From Simiduia aestuariiviva (GTDB lineage: Bacteria > Pseudomonadota > Gammaproteobacteria > Pseudomonadales > Cellvibrionaceae), in NCBI RefSeq assembly GCF_014192475.1, contig NZ_JACHXZ010000005.1, positions 1 to 64,000 of the forward strand: 64,000 bases of DNA. The letters run 5' to 3'. The translations under genes and the position numbers were made by a program. Below the pieces are notes generated by a model. The model ran no database searches. It was not told the origin of the DNA and was given only the letters and a program-made list of their open reading frames with translations. Below are positions 31,923-41,857 of this stretch, in pieces (position 1 is the stretch's first letter; each line of letters begins with the position of its first letter).

Positions 31923-33434
31923 ATGATGGATAAGGTTTATTTAAAGGAAATGCTGGCTGCTGTGAAGGCGGAGTTTATTCGCTTTCGAGTATCCGTGATC
32001 AGCGTTTTCTTGGTGGTAAGTTTTCTGGTGTTAGGTGTGGGCATGCTGTGGCCCAGCAAATACACCACCAGTGTGGTGCTTTACTCAGATGTCACCAACA
32101 TCATTGAGCCCTTGCTTAAAGGTCGCGCTGCGGTAACCGATGTCGATCACTCGCAGCAAGCGCGTGAAATCATTTATGCACGCATCATCATGGAGGCAGC
32201 CGCTAAAGAGGTCGGTATGATCGACCAAAATAGCCTACCAGAAGAAAAAGATCGGGCGATTAAGAAAATCCGGGCAGGGCTAAAAGTAAAGCCAGATAAA
32301 AACAATTATTTTACGGTGAGCTACTCAGACCCCTCGCCCGATCAGTCCTTTGAGTTGTTGTATGCCATTACTTCCGCATTCATAGAGAACACGGAAAAGA
32401 AAAAGCGTGAAGAAAGCCTGGGCGCCTTTAACTTTATCGACGCTCAAGTGCAGTCATACAAGCGCCAGCTAGAGCTTGCCGAAGAGCGCCTCAAAGATTT
32501 TAAGTCTAAAAATCTGGATGGCACCGAGGCGTCTGTCGCCGCGCGCATGGGTCAGCTCCGAATAGATATTGAAACGCTGACCATCGGAATAGAAGAATCC
32601 CAATCTCGGATAAAAACAACTAAGCAGCAGCTGGCCGACGAGGGGCAGTACTTACAAGCGAAAGGCCAGGTCGATGAGTTGATGCGTCGTAGGCAGGCGC
32701 TTACCAATCAATTGGAACAAATGCTGCTGAGTTATCAAGAAAACTACCCAGACGTGATTTCACTGAGGAGCCAAATTGGTGAGCTCGATTCGCTGATAAA
32801 TCAGGCCAAGCAAAGCGGTGAGGTCTACGGCAAAGATGTCGAGAACCCGCTGTATGAAGAACTCAGAAAGCAGCTCTCGCTGGCCGAGGTGGACTTGCGC
32901 GCGCAAGTGCGCCGAATGCAATCATTAGAGAAATTACTGGAGCAAGAAAAAGAGCGGGCCCAGCGAGTTGCAGCCAATCAGGCGCAGTTGTCGGAATTGA
33001 CGCGTGACTACAATGTAACCCGCGATGTGTACGAAGAAATGCTCCAGCGCAAGGAGTCAGCACGACTGTCTATGACTCTCGATCAAGAGGGGCAGGGTGT
33101 TACCTACCGCATTCAAGACCCAGCGACATTTCCGCTGTCACCGTCGGGCATCAGTTACATCCATTTTGCGGTGGTCGGGCCTTTCCTAGGCTTGTTGGCG
33201 CCATTCGGATTAATCATGCTATTAATTTTGGTTGACCCGCACTTTCGGTCAGCACGTGTTTTGCAGCAGCAGTTGCCTCCTGAGATCGAGTTAGTGGGTG
33301 TTATCCCTCACTATGACTCTCCAATTGCTAGGCGAATCCTGCGCAAAGATATATTGCTCTTGGCTCTATTAGCGGTGTTGGCCATGGCTGCCTATGCGGG
33401 GTTGGCGGTTTATTGGTATGAGGTTGCACTTTAA
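31923..33434 (+). CDS. Chain-length determinant protein, Wzz/EpsC-like
   Basis: The product is 503 aa. A membrane helix near residues 20-45 and another at the C-terminus flank a long periplasmic coiled-coil region (residues about 160-350, rich in Glu, Lys and Gln). The Pro-rich PATFPLSPSGIS segment before the last helices is typical of polysaccharide co-polymerases. It controls polymer length and contacts the export lipoprotein. No kinase domain is fused. Confidence 0.9.
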   Translation: MMDKVYLKEMLAAVKAEFIRFRVSVISVFLVVSFLVLGVGMLWPSKYTTSVVLYSDVTNIIEPLLKGRAAVTDVDHSQQAREIIYARIIMEAAAKEVGMIDQNSLPEEKDRAIKKIRAGLKVKPDKNNYFTVSYSDPSPDQSFELLYAITSAFIENTEKKKREESLGAFNFIDAQVQSYKRQLELAEERLKDFKSKNLDGTEASVAARMGQLRIDIETLTIGIEESQSRIKTTKQQLADEGQYLQAKGQVDELMRRRQALTNQLEQMLLSYQENYPDVISLRSQIGELDSLINQAKQSGEVYGKDVENPLYEELRKQLSLAEVDLRAQVRRMQSLEKLLEQEKERAQRVAANQAQLSELTRDYNVTRDVYEEMLQRKESARLSMTLDQEGQGVTYRIQDPATFPLSPSGISYIHFAVVGPFLGLLAPFGLIMLLILVDPHFRSARVLQQQLPPEIELVGVIPHYDSPIARRILRKDILLLALLAVLAMAAYAGLAVYWYEVAL

Positions 33435-34718
33435 GTGACGCTTATGGGGCCATCTAATAAATCGTCGCTCAGTGAACGTAAAGTGGCGCCAACAGAGGCT
33501 AGGCAAACTGTGGCAGATGTAGAGCAACAATTTGCTAAGGCAGACAGTGCGCTAAAGCAGGGAGATATTGCGCAGGCAAAAGCCACCTTAGATCGTCTGT
33601 TGAAGGAGCATCCCACACACTTTAGGTCGCTGATGCTGCAAAGCGCGATTGCAATGGGAAAGGCGCAGTACTCAAAGGCGGAAATCTATGTCCGTGCGGC
33701 TTTAAAGACGCTGCCGAAAGAGAGCGTTATTAGTCTTGATAAAGCAGTTGCAATAACGCAATTGATTGAAGCGCTTACCAAACAGGGAAAGCACAGAGAG
33801 GCGCACGCCTTTTCGTTGATTCTTGGGGGCGGTGAAGATCAATCATTAGACGCATTGAAGGCAAGCGAAAGGTCGAGCGTCGTGCAACAAAAGGCTGAGC
33901 AGCGCAAGGGTGGACTGACCGACAAAGTGAAGAAAAAAATTGAGCAAGTTTTTGAAAAAGCCAAAAGCGCAGGGGCCGGCGAAATGCTAAAAGAAGTAAA
34001 TGTCGAAAAGGCAATGTCAGGGGTATCGAAAGAGGCTGCCAATGCCAAAATTCAAGACATGGCGCCGGCACCCCTGTGGAATCACGATGAGCTTCATGAG
34101 CGCAAAGTTGTGTATGTGGGCATGCGCCAGCGGGCCGTGCTAAATGCCTTTCGTGAAGTACGGATTCGACTCTTACAGAAAAACAGTGGCGATAACATGG
34201 TGGTCATGGTGTCGTCGTTGAAAGAGGGCGGCGGCGGCAGTTTCTTTGCGTTTAATCTCGCAGCAACTTTTGCTTTAGATCCCCAAAAGACGGCGCTGTA
34301 TGTGGACTGTAACCCCTACGATTCTTCGGCAGAGCGCTATGTGAATGGCGTCATTAATTTTGGCTTGTCGCAGTATTTAATGGACGACGAAATACAGCTT
34401 GAGCAAATTATCTATCCCTCAGGCGTTGAGCGCGTGCGGGTCATTCCAACTGCGGGTACCAATGAGTCTGCCGCAGAGTTGTTCAACTCTGAGCGAATGA
34501 AAACGTTTATCAGCGAAATCAAGGCACGCTATCCGGATCGCTTTATTATTTTAGATGCGCCATCTGTGGAATCATCTACTGAAGCCCGCATCTTGGCGCA
34601 ACACTGTGATCAAGCGCTTTTGCTGGTACCGTTTGGCCGCACAACTGAAGATGAAGTGCTTTCGGGTATTGATGCAGTGGGTAAAAAACGTTTCGCCGGG
34701 TTGGTGTTTAACCACTAG
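33435..34718 (+). CDS. TPR protein fused to a BY-kinase-like domain with a degenerate P-loop
   Basis: The product is 427 aa, GTG start. Residues about 25-135 look like two or three TPR helices; 150-210 is a charged linker. From about 220 the protein follows the MinD/BY-kinase fold: ERKVVYVGMRQRAVLNAFRE, then VMVSSLKEGGGGSFFAFNLA (258-275), a Walker A'-like LYVDCNPY (288-295) and Walker B FIILDAPSV (370-378). The Walker A lysine is missing (Gly268 in its place), the second A' aspartate is Asn, and there is no tyrosine cluster at the C-terminus. In XrtA loci this place is normally held by a tyrosine autokinase. A non-catalytic partner of the Wzz protein is likely. Confidence 0.75.
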   Translation: MTLMGPSNKSSLSERKVAPTEARQTVADVEQQFAKADSALKQGDIAQAKATLDRLLKEHPTHFRSLMLQSAIAMGKAQYSKAEIYVRAALKTLPKESVISLDKAVAITQLIEALTKQGKHREAHAFSLILGGGEDQSLDALKASERSSVVQQKAEQRKGGLTDKVKKKIEQVFEKAKSAGAGEMLKEVNVEKAMSGVSKEAANAKIQDMAPAPLWNHDELHERKVVYVGMRQRAVLNAFREVRIRLLQKNSGDNMVVMVSSLKEGGGGSFFAFNLAATFALDPQKTALYVDCNPYDSSAERYVNGVINFGLSQYLMDDEIQLEQIIYPSGVERVRVIPTAGTNESAAELFNSERMKTFISEIKARYPDRFIILDAPSVESSTEARILAQHCDQALLLVPFGRTTEDEVLSGIDAVGKKRFAGLVFNH

Positions 34719-34760
34719 AAGCTTAACCACTAAAAGCTTAACCGCTATGAGTCTAACCAC
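34708..34760 (+). repeat. 15-bp tandem repeat across a gene end
   Basis: Units TTAACCACTAGAAGC (34708), TTAACCACTAAAAGC (34723) and TTAACCGCTATGAGT (34738) are followed by a partial copy CTAACCAC (34753). The first unit contains the TAG stop of the BY-kinase-like gene, and the array runs into the ribosome-binding site of the next gene. Confidence 0.9.
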
Positions 34761-34772
34761 AGGGGAGTGGGC

Positions 34773-36071
34773 ATGATGACGCGTATACACAACATAATAA
34801 TATTAGGGCTTGCGCCAGTGTTGTCCGCGCCAGTGCTGGCGCAAACATTGAGTGATTCCTCTCAGATTTTCGGTGGGACCCTGGGCGTGCAGACACAACT
34901 ATCTGATAACGCCAGAAAGGCTGAAACCAACCAGCTTGAAGAGCGTCAAGACAGTATAAGCGCGTCGGTCACGGCAGATTGGCAGGGCGGTTGGGCCAGT
35001 GCTACCGCTGACTATCGATTGAATCACCAAAATTACGCGGAAGACTCCCAAGAGAATCGCAATACCTTAGAGGGTAATGCCGAGCTGAAGTTAGGCCGTG
35101 ACAGTGACCCAGTGGATCTGATTATCAAACACAGCCAGCGCTCACAATATAACTCCCCGGCTGCAGCCGAAATTTCAGACAACCTGGACGATAGGCAAAT
35201 TTATAGCGTCATCCCCAGTGCTAAATGGGCAATCTCAACTGTTGATCGTTTAGTACTGCAAGGCAATTTTGATGATGTTAGGTTTAAAGAGCAGTCTTTC
35301 AAAGACAGTGAGCGACGTGGGGGCATGGTCTATTGGAATCATCGCTTTTCTAATACCGACAGCCTGCAAGTTACTGCCGGAACCACAGAGGTTGAATATA
35401 AGAGCAGCGCGCTAGACAGCTATTCCAGCGACTACGCTCACCTTACCTACAGTGCCCAACTTAGAAGCCTGAGTTATAGCCTGATGGCGGGTGTCACTGA
35501 GGCCCAATTCGCAGACGGTGATGATGATTATCAAGCGCCGACCTATCGGGGTAATTTAATCTATCAGGCGGGCGCCCAGACGTTTTCTGTTACCGCCTAC
35601 CAAGAAATTACGGATTCCTCTTACGGCGCAGGCAATACCGATGACCTGGTGCCGGGTGCAGACAATGATGGCGTAGGTGTGGACCAAATTGAACGGCAAT
35701 TTGTCAGTGCCGACTGGCAGTCGGATTCCTTGTGTGGCCGCTGCTCATTCAAGCTGTTTGTGCACCTGCGCAACGATGATTACCGGCGCTTGGCCGAGGA
35801 TGGCACACAGCGTGTTGTGGGCTCGAGCTTGGCGTATCGGATAAGCGAATACATGACCCTGTCCGGCAGGGTTAGTCGGGGGCGCGAGGCGTTTGACTCG
35901 CCCTCAAAAGCGGATTTTGATCGCGACAGCGCCGGGCTGCAATTGGAAAGTAAGATTGCAGCATCGGCTTCAGCAGCATTGTTTTATACCTTTGAGCGGC
36001 GCGCCTATGTGGACGGCGGCTCGAAGTATGATGTAAACGCCATTGGCGTGTCATTGAATTACACTTTTTAA
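34773..36071 (+). CDS. Outer-membrane beta-barrel protein of the XrtA locus
   Basis: The product is 432 aa from the ATG at 34773, which has AGGGGAG at 34761-34767; a GTG at 34767 overlaps that site. A signal peptide ends near PVLAQT. The rest shows alternating polar and hydrophobic strands with many Tyr, Gln, Asp and Ser residues and ends GVSLNYTF with a C-terminal Phe, the barrel-insertion signal. It resembles the PEP-CTERM-associated outer-membrane proteins (TIGR03016 type, not run). It may be the outer-membrane porin for polymer release. Confidence 0.8.
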   Translation: MMTRIHNIIILGLAPVLSAPVLAQTLSDSSQIFGGTLGVQTQLSDNARKAETNQLEERQDSISASVTADWQGGWASATADYRLNHQNYAEDSQENRNTLEGNAELKLGRDSDPVDLIIKHSQRSQYNSPAAAEISDNLDDRQIYSVIPSAKWAISTVDRLVLQGNFDDVRFKEQSFKDSERRGGMVYWNHRFSNTDSLQVTAGTTEVEYKSSALDSYSSDYAHLTYSAQLRSLSYSLMAGVTEAQFADGDDDYQAPTYRGNLIYQAGAQTFSVTAYQEITDSSYGAGNTDDLVPGADNDGVGVDQIERQFVSADWQSDSLCGRCSFKLFVHLRNDDYRRLAEDGTQRVVGSSLAYRISEYMTLSGRVSRGREAFDSPSKADFDRDSAGLQLESKIAASASAALFYTFERRAYVDGGSKYDVNAIGVSLNYTF

Positions 36072-36098
36072 TTTGCTCAACGGATTGGCGGGTCAATC

Positions 36099-38744
36099 AT
36101 GAAAACACACATAAAAAAATACGGTTTGTTACTGGTTTTGTCTGTCCTTGCTGTGGGTTGTAGCAATGACGCGCAAGAGAACGCAGAAAAGTCTGCGCGC
36201 CATCTAAAGTCGGCAACAGTGTATGAAGCCCAAGGGCAATACCGAGCTGCCATGTTGGAAGCGCGCAATGTCATACAGCTCAATCCAGATCAAGACGACG
36301 GCTATTTGGTGTTGGCCCGTATCTATAACAGCATTGGTGCTTTTGGTATGACCCAGAAGTTACTTGAGCCAAAAGTTGAAGCCGGTGCGACGTTATCGCC
36401 AGAGTTAGCAGTAGAGTTGGCCGAGTCCTACCTTGCCAGCAAAAAATTTCGTTCGGCCAGCAAATTATTGGAAACCGCTCAGTCGGCTGACTTGAATCCA
36501 GCCTTAGCGTTGGAACGCCAGCGTTTGTTGGGTGAGGCCTATTTGTACCTGAAGGATCAAAAAGCGTTTGATTCAGTGAAGGCTTCGCTCTCGAAACGCG
36601 GTGGACAGGAAGCACAAGTTGTTAGCTTGTTTTTAAGTGCCGCTGAAAGCCTCGCGAATAATAAGCCGGATCAGGCTGAGGCGTCCCTGAAAACATTGCT
36701 CTCTATTGATGCTAGCTATTTTGATGCGTTGACGCTCAGCGGCGATATATCAATGTATTACAATCGATTGGATGACGCTGAGCGTGCCTACACCAAGGCC
36801 ATATCAGGATTGCCAACGACGGATGTGATGCTGGCAGACAAGGTATTCGTGTTAAAGCGCTTAATCGACACCTTGACACAACTTGGGCGCTCAGCAGAGG
36901 CCTTTACCTACCAGAAAATTCTGGCAGATGCGAACCCCGGTAGCTATGAAGCACAGCAGAAGTTTGAAGAGGCGCTGTCTTCCTACATAAGGGGCGATCT
37001 CGATACCGCGTCGGCAATCTTGAAAGAATTGCGAGAAGACTACCCGCAGGACAAGAACTCAGCCACATTGCTCGGTATGGTTGCACAGCAACAAGGTCAA
37101 AATGAGTATGCGTCGCAACTGTTTGATGAGTTTGTGGATACAGAAACTGCTGCGCCATCTGTAATACAAGCGGCTGCGCTTGCAAAAATAAACGCCAAGC
37201 GCTCCGGTGAAGCGATGGCGTTGTTAAAGGCCGCTGTTGAACAGCAACCCAACAATGCGGGTGTGCTGTCTACCTACGGTTTGGCGTTGGCGGAGTTGAA
37301 TAACGATACCAACGAAGCAATGATCATGTTGGAGCGAAGTCTCGCGCTTAATCCGGACCAGCCGCGCTTGCGCATTGCCTTAGCGAAGAGTCACATTCAG
37401 AAAGACAACCTTCCCCAGGCTATCGCACAATTACAAAAGGCACACAAAGATGCGCCGGACGACTTCCTCATCCAGCAGGTGTATTACCGTACCCTCGCAG
37501 CAGCAGATAAAAAAGAAGAATTGCAGCAGCTCATAGAAAGCGATTTGGCTAAAAACCCAAGCAGCGCCAAGGCCATGTTTTTTAAAGGTTGGCTTGAGTT
37601 GGGTGCTAATCGCTACGCCCAAGCGAAAAATCACTTCGAGCGCGCCATTGCCAAAGATGATCCAACGACGAAAGGCTTGGCGTTTGCCGGCTTAGCTCAG
37701 GCCCATGCGGCCACGGGTAAATTGGTTGAGGCCACGCAGGCTTGGGAAGAAACCATAAAAATAAACCCCGCAGTATTGAGAGCCTACGGGCAGTGGTTAA
37801 TAACGCTGCATCGCAGGGGGCAGATCGCACAAGCCGAGCAGCGCCTGGCCGACCTGAACATCGATGCAAAGTATTGGCAGCCAGACTACACCATGGCGCG
37901 GTTAGCGTTTGAGCAACGTAAGTTTGAAGCAGCGCTGGCGCTAGCGGAAAAGGCACTGTCGAAAAACGCCACCAATGCACAAGTTAAGATTTTAGCGGCA
38001 GAAGCGAGTCAGCAGGTAGGGTTTGCAAAGTACCAATTGGGCGATGTTCAAGGTGCGAAAGTGGCGATGCTGCGCGCGGTGCAATGGTCGCCAGAGAATG
38101 TGACTTACACGGCTAATCTAATCAAGATCGAATTGGACGCCGGCAACAGTGACGCCGCACAGAAAATACTGGATCAATACACGGGAAGCGAAAACGCGAC
38201 CGTTGCAAAGCACTATTTGCAGGGCAAAATATTCGAGCAAAAGGGTAACCCGCAGCAAGCGCTGGGGTCCTATCAAGCAGCGTGGTCAATACAGCCCAGT
38301 GATCTTTCCGGTGAGGCAATTTTCAAATTACTGGCAGCCACCGCAAATAAGGGGGCTGATTTCCTAGAGCAGTGGAAGAGCGCGCTACCAGAGTCTAGCA
38401 AGCCCGTGCTGTTTCAAGCGATGACAATGCAAGGCGAAGGAAAATTGGACCAAGCCGAAAGCTTGTATCAAAAAGCCTTGGCGCTTGCCCCAGATATTCC
38501 CGCTGCATTGAATAATCTCGCCTGGATTTACCACGAGCGCGGTGATGAGCGCGCACTGCCCATGGCAAAGAAAGCATTTGAGCTTGCACCTAGCAGCGCG
38601 GCCATTATGGATACCTACGCGTGGATGCTGGTCGAGCAGGGCAATGTAAAAGAGGGGCATGCCATCTTAGAGCAGGCCTTAGCGCTAGCGCCAAACAATA
38701 AAGAAATTCAAGAGCACCTAGCTGCCGCGAAGGCAAAGTTGTAA
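36099..38744 (+). CDS. prsT: PEP-CTERM system TPR lipoprotein PrsT
   Basis: The product is 881 aa. The lipobox LAVGCSN gives an acylated Cys21. The mature protein is a chain of about 20 TPR-type repeats over its whole length, with typical pairs such as GDERALPMAKKAFELAPSSA and PQLR-type helices. Size, lipoprotein signal and position in an XrtA locus match PrsT. PrsT-like proteins are thought to scaffold polymer secretion at the outer membrane or in the periplasm. Confidence 0.9.
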   Translation: MKTHIKKYGLLLVLSVLAVGCSNDAQENAEKSARHLKSATVYEAQGQYRAAMLEARNVIQLNPDQDDGYLVLARIYNSIGAFGMTQKLLEPKVEAGATLSPELAVELAESYLASKKFRSASKLLETAQSADLNPALALERQRLLGEAYLYLKDQKAFDSVKASLSKRGGQEAQVVSLFLSAAESLANNKPDQAEASLKTLLSIDASYFDALTLSGDISMYYNRLDDAERAYTKAISGLPTTDVMLADKVFVLKRLIDTLTQLGRSAEAFTYQKILADANPGSYEAQQKFEEALSSYIRGDLDTASAILKELREDYPQDKNSATLLGMVAQQQGQNEYASQLFDEFVDTETAAPSVIQAAALAKINAKRSGEAMALLKAAVEQQPNNAGVLSTYGLALAELNNDTNEAMIMLERSLALNPDQPRLRIALAKSHIQKDNLPQAIAQLQKAHKDAPDDFLIQQVYYRTLAAADKKEELQQLIESDLAKNPSSAKAMFFKGWLELGANRYAQAKNHFERAIAKDDPTTKGLAFAGLAQAHAATGKLVEATQAWEETIKINPAVLRAYGQWLITLHRRGQIAQAEQRLADLNIDAKYWQPDYTMARLAFEQRKFEAALALAEKALSKNATNAQVKILAAEASQQVGFAKYQLGDVQGAKVAMLRAVQWSPENVTYTANLIKIELDAGNSDAAQKILDQYTGSENATVAKHYLQGKIFEQKGNPQQALGSYQAAWSIQPSDLSGEAIFKLLAATANKGADFLEQWKSALPESSKPVLFQAMTMQGEGKLDQAESLYQKALALAPDIPAALNNLAWIYHERGDERALPMAKKAFELAPSSAAIMDTYAWMLVEQGNVKEGHAILEQALALAPNNKEIQEHLAAAKAKL

Positions 38745-38772
38745 GCGCCGGCAATATAAGGGTCGTTTGGGC

Positions 38773-39912
38773 ATGGAGCAGGCGCTGAATAAAAGGGAGC
38801 GACTAGGCAGCGTGGATGGCATGCGCGGTATTGCCGCGCTCGCTGTAGTGCTCTTCCACCTAGGTGGCGCATTGCGCGAGCCATTGGCGGAAATACTGCC
38901 GGACTGGGTCATGATAGCGCTGTCCTATGGGTATTTGGGCGTGCCAATATTTTTTGTTATCAGTGGTTTAGTGATTTCACGAAATATAAAAGAGGGCATT
39001 GATAAGCGATACGCCGGTATGTTTATTCTGCGTCGCAGTCTTAGGTTAGATCCTACGTATTGGGCGGCAATTATAATTGCAATTTCGACGACACTCGCGA
39101 AATCATTCCTTTTCGATCAGCCTGTTAATTTGCCTAGTGTGAGTGGAGTGCTGCTGCATTTCGTTTACCTCCAGGACATTTTCACAGTCGAGCCAAGTAT
39201 CTCCGTTGTATATTGGACGCTGTGTTTAGAGGTTCAGTTCTATCTATTTTTCTTGCTCAGCAAGTGGGCCTGCGAAAAAATAAGTACATTCCTTAGTAGA
39301 CCCGCTGCCTTTATGCATGGCTCGATTATTCTGCTGGTGGCTTGTTGGTCGCTCGCTATCGATGTGAAAGTAATTGAATTCCCTTGGCCCGGCATTTTTG
39401 TTCGTTACTGGCATTACTTCTATTTAGGTGTATTGGTAAGTTGCTGCATATCTAGGGCGCCTTGGGCAAGAACTATCTTCACCATTTGGTGCGTAATACT
39501 TATTGCAAGTCAAATCGCAATAACGCCCTTAGCCTATATTCTGGCAGCATTACTCAGTGCGATAGGTTTTTATTCGCTTTGGAAGTTAGGACTTAGCAAC
39601 CAGGTGCTAGTGTCAAAACCGCTACAATTCTTGGGCATGATTTCTTATAGCTTGTACCTCATTCACCCTGATATTGGCTGGAAATTCATATCTTTGAATA
39701 AGGCAGTTTTAGGTGAAAACTTAACTCCATGGATGGCACTTCTAATATTTTTGCTCGCGATTATGGTCAGCCTTTTTTCCGCTTTGATACTTTACAGGGT
39801 GGTAGAGCGGCCTTCTTTAAGCATTACCAATGCGTTAAGAACAAAGAGCCCAAGAATTCTATTGCAAGAGTGGAGAACCGGGTCGCAAGATCTGAAGGGT
39901 GCAGCAGGTTAA
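38773..39912 (+). CDS. Membrane acyltransferase, OafA/acyltransferase 3 family
   Basis: The product is 379 aa from the ATG at 38773; a TTG at 38767 is less likely. It has about ten membrane helices. LGSVDGMRGIAALAVVLFHL at the N-terminus carries the catalytic histidine, and VPIFFVISGLVISRN follows, both hallmarks of the family. It would add an acyl group (often acetyl) to the polysaccharide at the membrane. It lies 28 nt after prsT. Confidence 0.9.
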   Translation: MEQALNKRERLGSVDGMRGIAALAVVLFHLGGALREPLAEILPDWVMIALSYGYLGVPIFFVISGLVISRNIKEGIDKRYAGMFILRRSLRLDPTYWAAIIIAISTTLAKSFLFDQPVNLPSVSGVLLHFVYLQDIFTVEPSISVVYWTLCLEVQFYLFFLLSKWACEKISTFLSRPAAFMHGSIILLVACWSLAIDVKVIEFPWPGIFVRYWHYFYLGVLVSCCISRAPWARTIFTIWCVILIASQIAITPLAYILAALLSAIGFYSLWKLGLSNQVLVSKPLQFLGMISYSLYLIHPDIGWKFISLNKAVLGENLTPWMALLIFLLAIMVSLFSALILYRVVERPSLSITNALRTKSPRILLQEWRTGSQDLKGAAG

Positions 39913-39916
39913 AAAT

Positions 39917-40942
39917 ATGAGTGACCAATCTGTGCCGGTAGTGTATGAATCCCCTAAATCACCTTTCAAAACCCGCGCCTGGCTAAATGCTTGGCTTTCT
40001 ACTTACAGCGACAGTGCAAACATTCGAGTTCTGACTTTAACTCACAGCAATGCCGAATGTTTTGAGGGTAACTTCTATTTATCGCCGTTAAAGATGCGGG
40101 GAGTTAGATTCGAGCAGTTAGTGCCTGTGGGATGTAGTAATAACTATCTGGCTACACCAAGATCTGAATACAATTGTTTTAATGATGTTGCTGTACTTGG
40201 CGATCTACTTAATTATTTAAGGAAAAGTAGGTCTACTTGGCATCAACTATATCTACCAGATATGTCACCAAGTGCGGAGCTAGAAGAGGAGCTTGTAAAA
40301 CTTTCACGAGAAACACGCTCGATGCTTTCTCAGGCAAAATGTGACCTTAGTTATCGAATTGCGCCCATGGCAGTAGAAAGCTACTTGGCACAGTTAAGCC
40401 GATCTACTCGAGCGCGTTATTTTGGCAACCGAAAGCGGCTATCGCAGCTGGGCGAGGTGCAGCTAAGGTCCTTACACCTAAATAACTGGGGAGATTTCGT
40501 AGAAATCCTGAACAGAATGCATCGAAATCGATGGATGCAAGACTGTTACAGTCAAGAAACAGCGCAGTTTATGCATGCGTTTTTAAGTGAGGGATTGGCC
40601 GAGGGAGTTCAGCCGCAGCTATCGGTAATGGAGGTGGAAGGGACTATCTGCTCTGTGCTGCTGGATATCACCTATGCTGGCACTCGCTATAATCTGCAAT
40701 CCGGATTCATAGAGCGCTTTGCTACAAGCGTCCAGCTTGGTTCGTTGCACTTAGGATACGCTATAGAAGAAGCGCTTAACTTGGGGCTTGGTTACGATTT
40801 CTTAGCCGGCACAGGTCGTAAAGATAATTACAAAGCGAAAATCGCCACACAGTGCGTGCCGTTGACGACCTACCGATTGGAGCGAGGATTGTTAGGCTAC
40901 GCAAGAAAAGTCAATCAATGGATCACGAGAGGCAGCCACTGA
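39917..40942 (+). CDS. FemAB/GNAT-like acyltransferase of the polysaccharide locus
   Basis: The product is 341 aa from the ATG at 39917 (AGG at 39906-39908); a GTG at 39899 would overlap the previous gene. It looks like the acetyltransferase 6 (BioF2-like GNAT) family: a region with YFGNRKRLSQLG, NRMHRNRWMQ, and the late motif DFLAGTGRKDNYKAKIA. Such genes are common in XrtA loci and probably modify an amino sugar or a peptide-like substituent. The substrate is unknown. The stop overlaps the next start by 1 nt. Confidence 0.7.
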   Translation: MSDQSVPVVYESPKSPFKTRAWLNAWLSTYSDSANIRVLTLTHSNAECFEGNFYLSPLKMRGVRFEQLVPVGCSNNYLATPRSEYNCFNDVAVLGDLLNYLRKSRSTWHQLYLPDMSPSAELEEELVKLSRETRSMLSQAKCDLSYRIAPMAVESYLAQLSRSTRARYFGNRKRLSQLGEVQLRSLHLNNWGDFVEILNRMHRNRWMQDCYSQETAQFMHAFLSEGLAEGVQPQLSVMEVEGTICSVLLDITYAGTRYNLQSGFIERFATSVQLGSLHLGYAIEEALNLGLGYDFLAGTGRKDNYKAKIATQCVPLTTYRLERGLLGYARKVNQWITRGSH

Positions 40943-41850
40943 TGACTGTGCAGCCACAAGTGAGTGTAGTGATGTCTGCGTACAACACTGCCGAATACAT
41001 TGGTGCAGCAATTGATTCCGTTCTAAACCAAACGGTTTCGAATTTGGAGCTAATTGTCGTTGATGATGGCTCAACCGATCAAACGGCAACCGTAATAGAG
41101 CGTTATCTTTCCAGTGGGCGTGTTTACTATAAGAAAATTGAAAATAGTGGGAGTCCCAATGCGCGAAACGTCGGGATCAAAATGGCAAAGGCGCCCTATA
41201 TTGCCTTTATAGATTCTGATGATCTCTGGCCATTGGATAAGCTGGATCGACAGTTAGCCATTATCACAAAGGTAAGGGATACCGCAGTACTGGGAGCTGT
41301 TCAGCGTTTTTTAATTACAGAAACAGGTGATCGGCAATTGCTATCTACCAGTTACCCACCTGAAAAGCTCACTAATACTCAATATCTTGATGCCTTGCTC
41401 AGCTTAGGGCTTAACCAAATGTCGTGCTTCAACACAATTCTAGCGCCTACAGAGATAATACAGCGCGAAGGGTTGTGGGACCCAAGGTTTAAAACAGCGC
41501 ACGATTGGGAGAATTGGCTGCGACTAAGCAAGGCGCTTGATTTCAAGGCTATACAAGAACCATTGTACTTCTATAGAAAGCACCCAACTAGCACGACGCG
41601 AAAAAACAGTTACAGCACTGCGCTGCGCCACCAAATCAATGTAGTTGATAAATATGTGCCTAAGGGGCTGTGGGGCCTGCTCAAGGCTAGGAGATATAAA
41701 GCGCGCCGCTATGAGCCTTTTATCAACGCCGCCATTGATGATGGCTTGCGGTTTCAGGCATTTGTTGTATTTCTTCGGTCAATATCGGACTCGAATCTCG
41801 TCTTTTCCAGAAGTGGATTACGTGTTCTAAAACGAATTTTGTTAGGTTAA
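40942..41850 (+). CDS. Family 2 glycosyltransferase
   Basis: The product is 302 aa. The start at 40942 (TGATG coupling) is used because the conserved region begins at VSVVMSAYNTAEYIG soon after. VVDDGSTDQTATVIERYL and the metal-binding DSDD motif (FIDSDDLWPLDK) are present. It is an inverting GT-A enzyme acting on the cytoplasmic side; donor and acceptor are unknown. Confidence 0.88.
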   Translation: MTVQPQVSVVMSAYNTAEYIGAAIDSVLNQTVSNLELIVVDDGSTDQTATVIERYLSSGRVYYKKIENSGSPNARNVGIKMAKAPYIAFIDSDDLWPLDKLDRQLAIITKVRDTAVLGAVQRFLITETGDRQLLSTSYPPEKLTNTQYLDALLSLGLNQMSCFNTILAPTEIIQREGLWDPRFKTAHDWENWLRLSKALDFKAIQEPLYFYRKHPTSTTRKNSYSTALRHQINVVDKYVPKGLWGLLKARRYKARRYEPFINAAIDDGLRFQAFVVFLRSISDSNLVFSRSGLRVLKRILLG

Positions 41851-41857
41851 CTGTATT

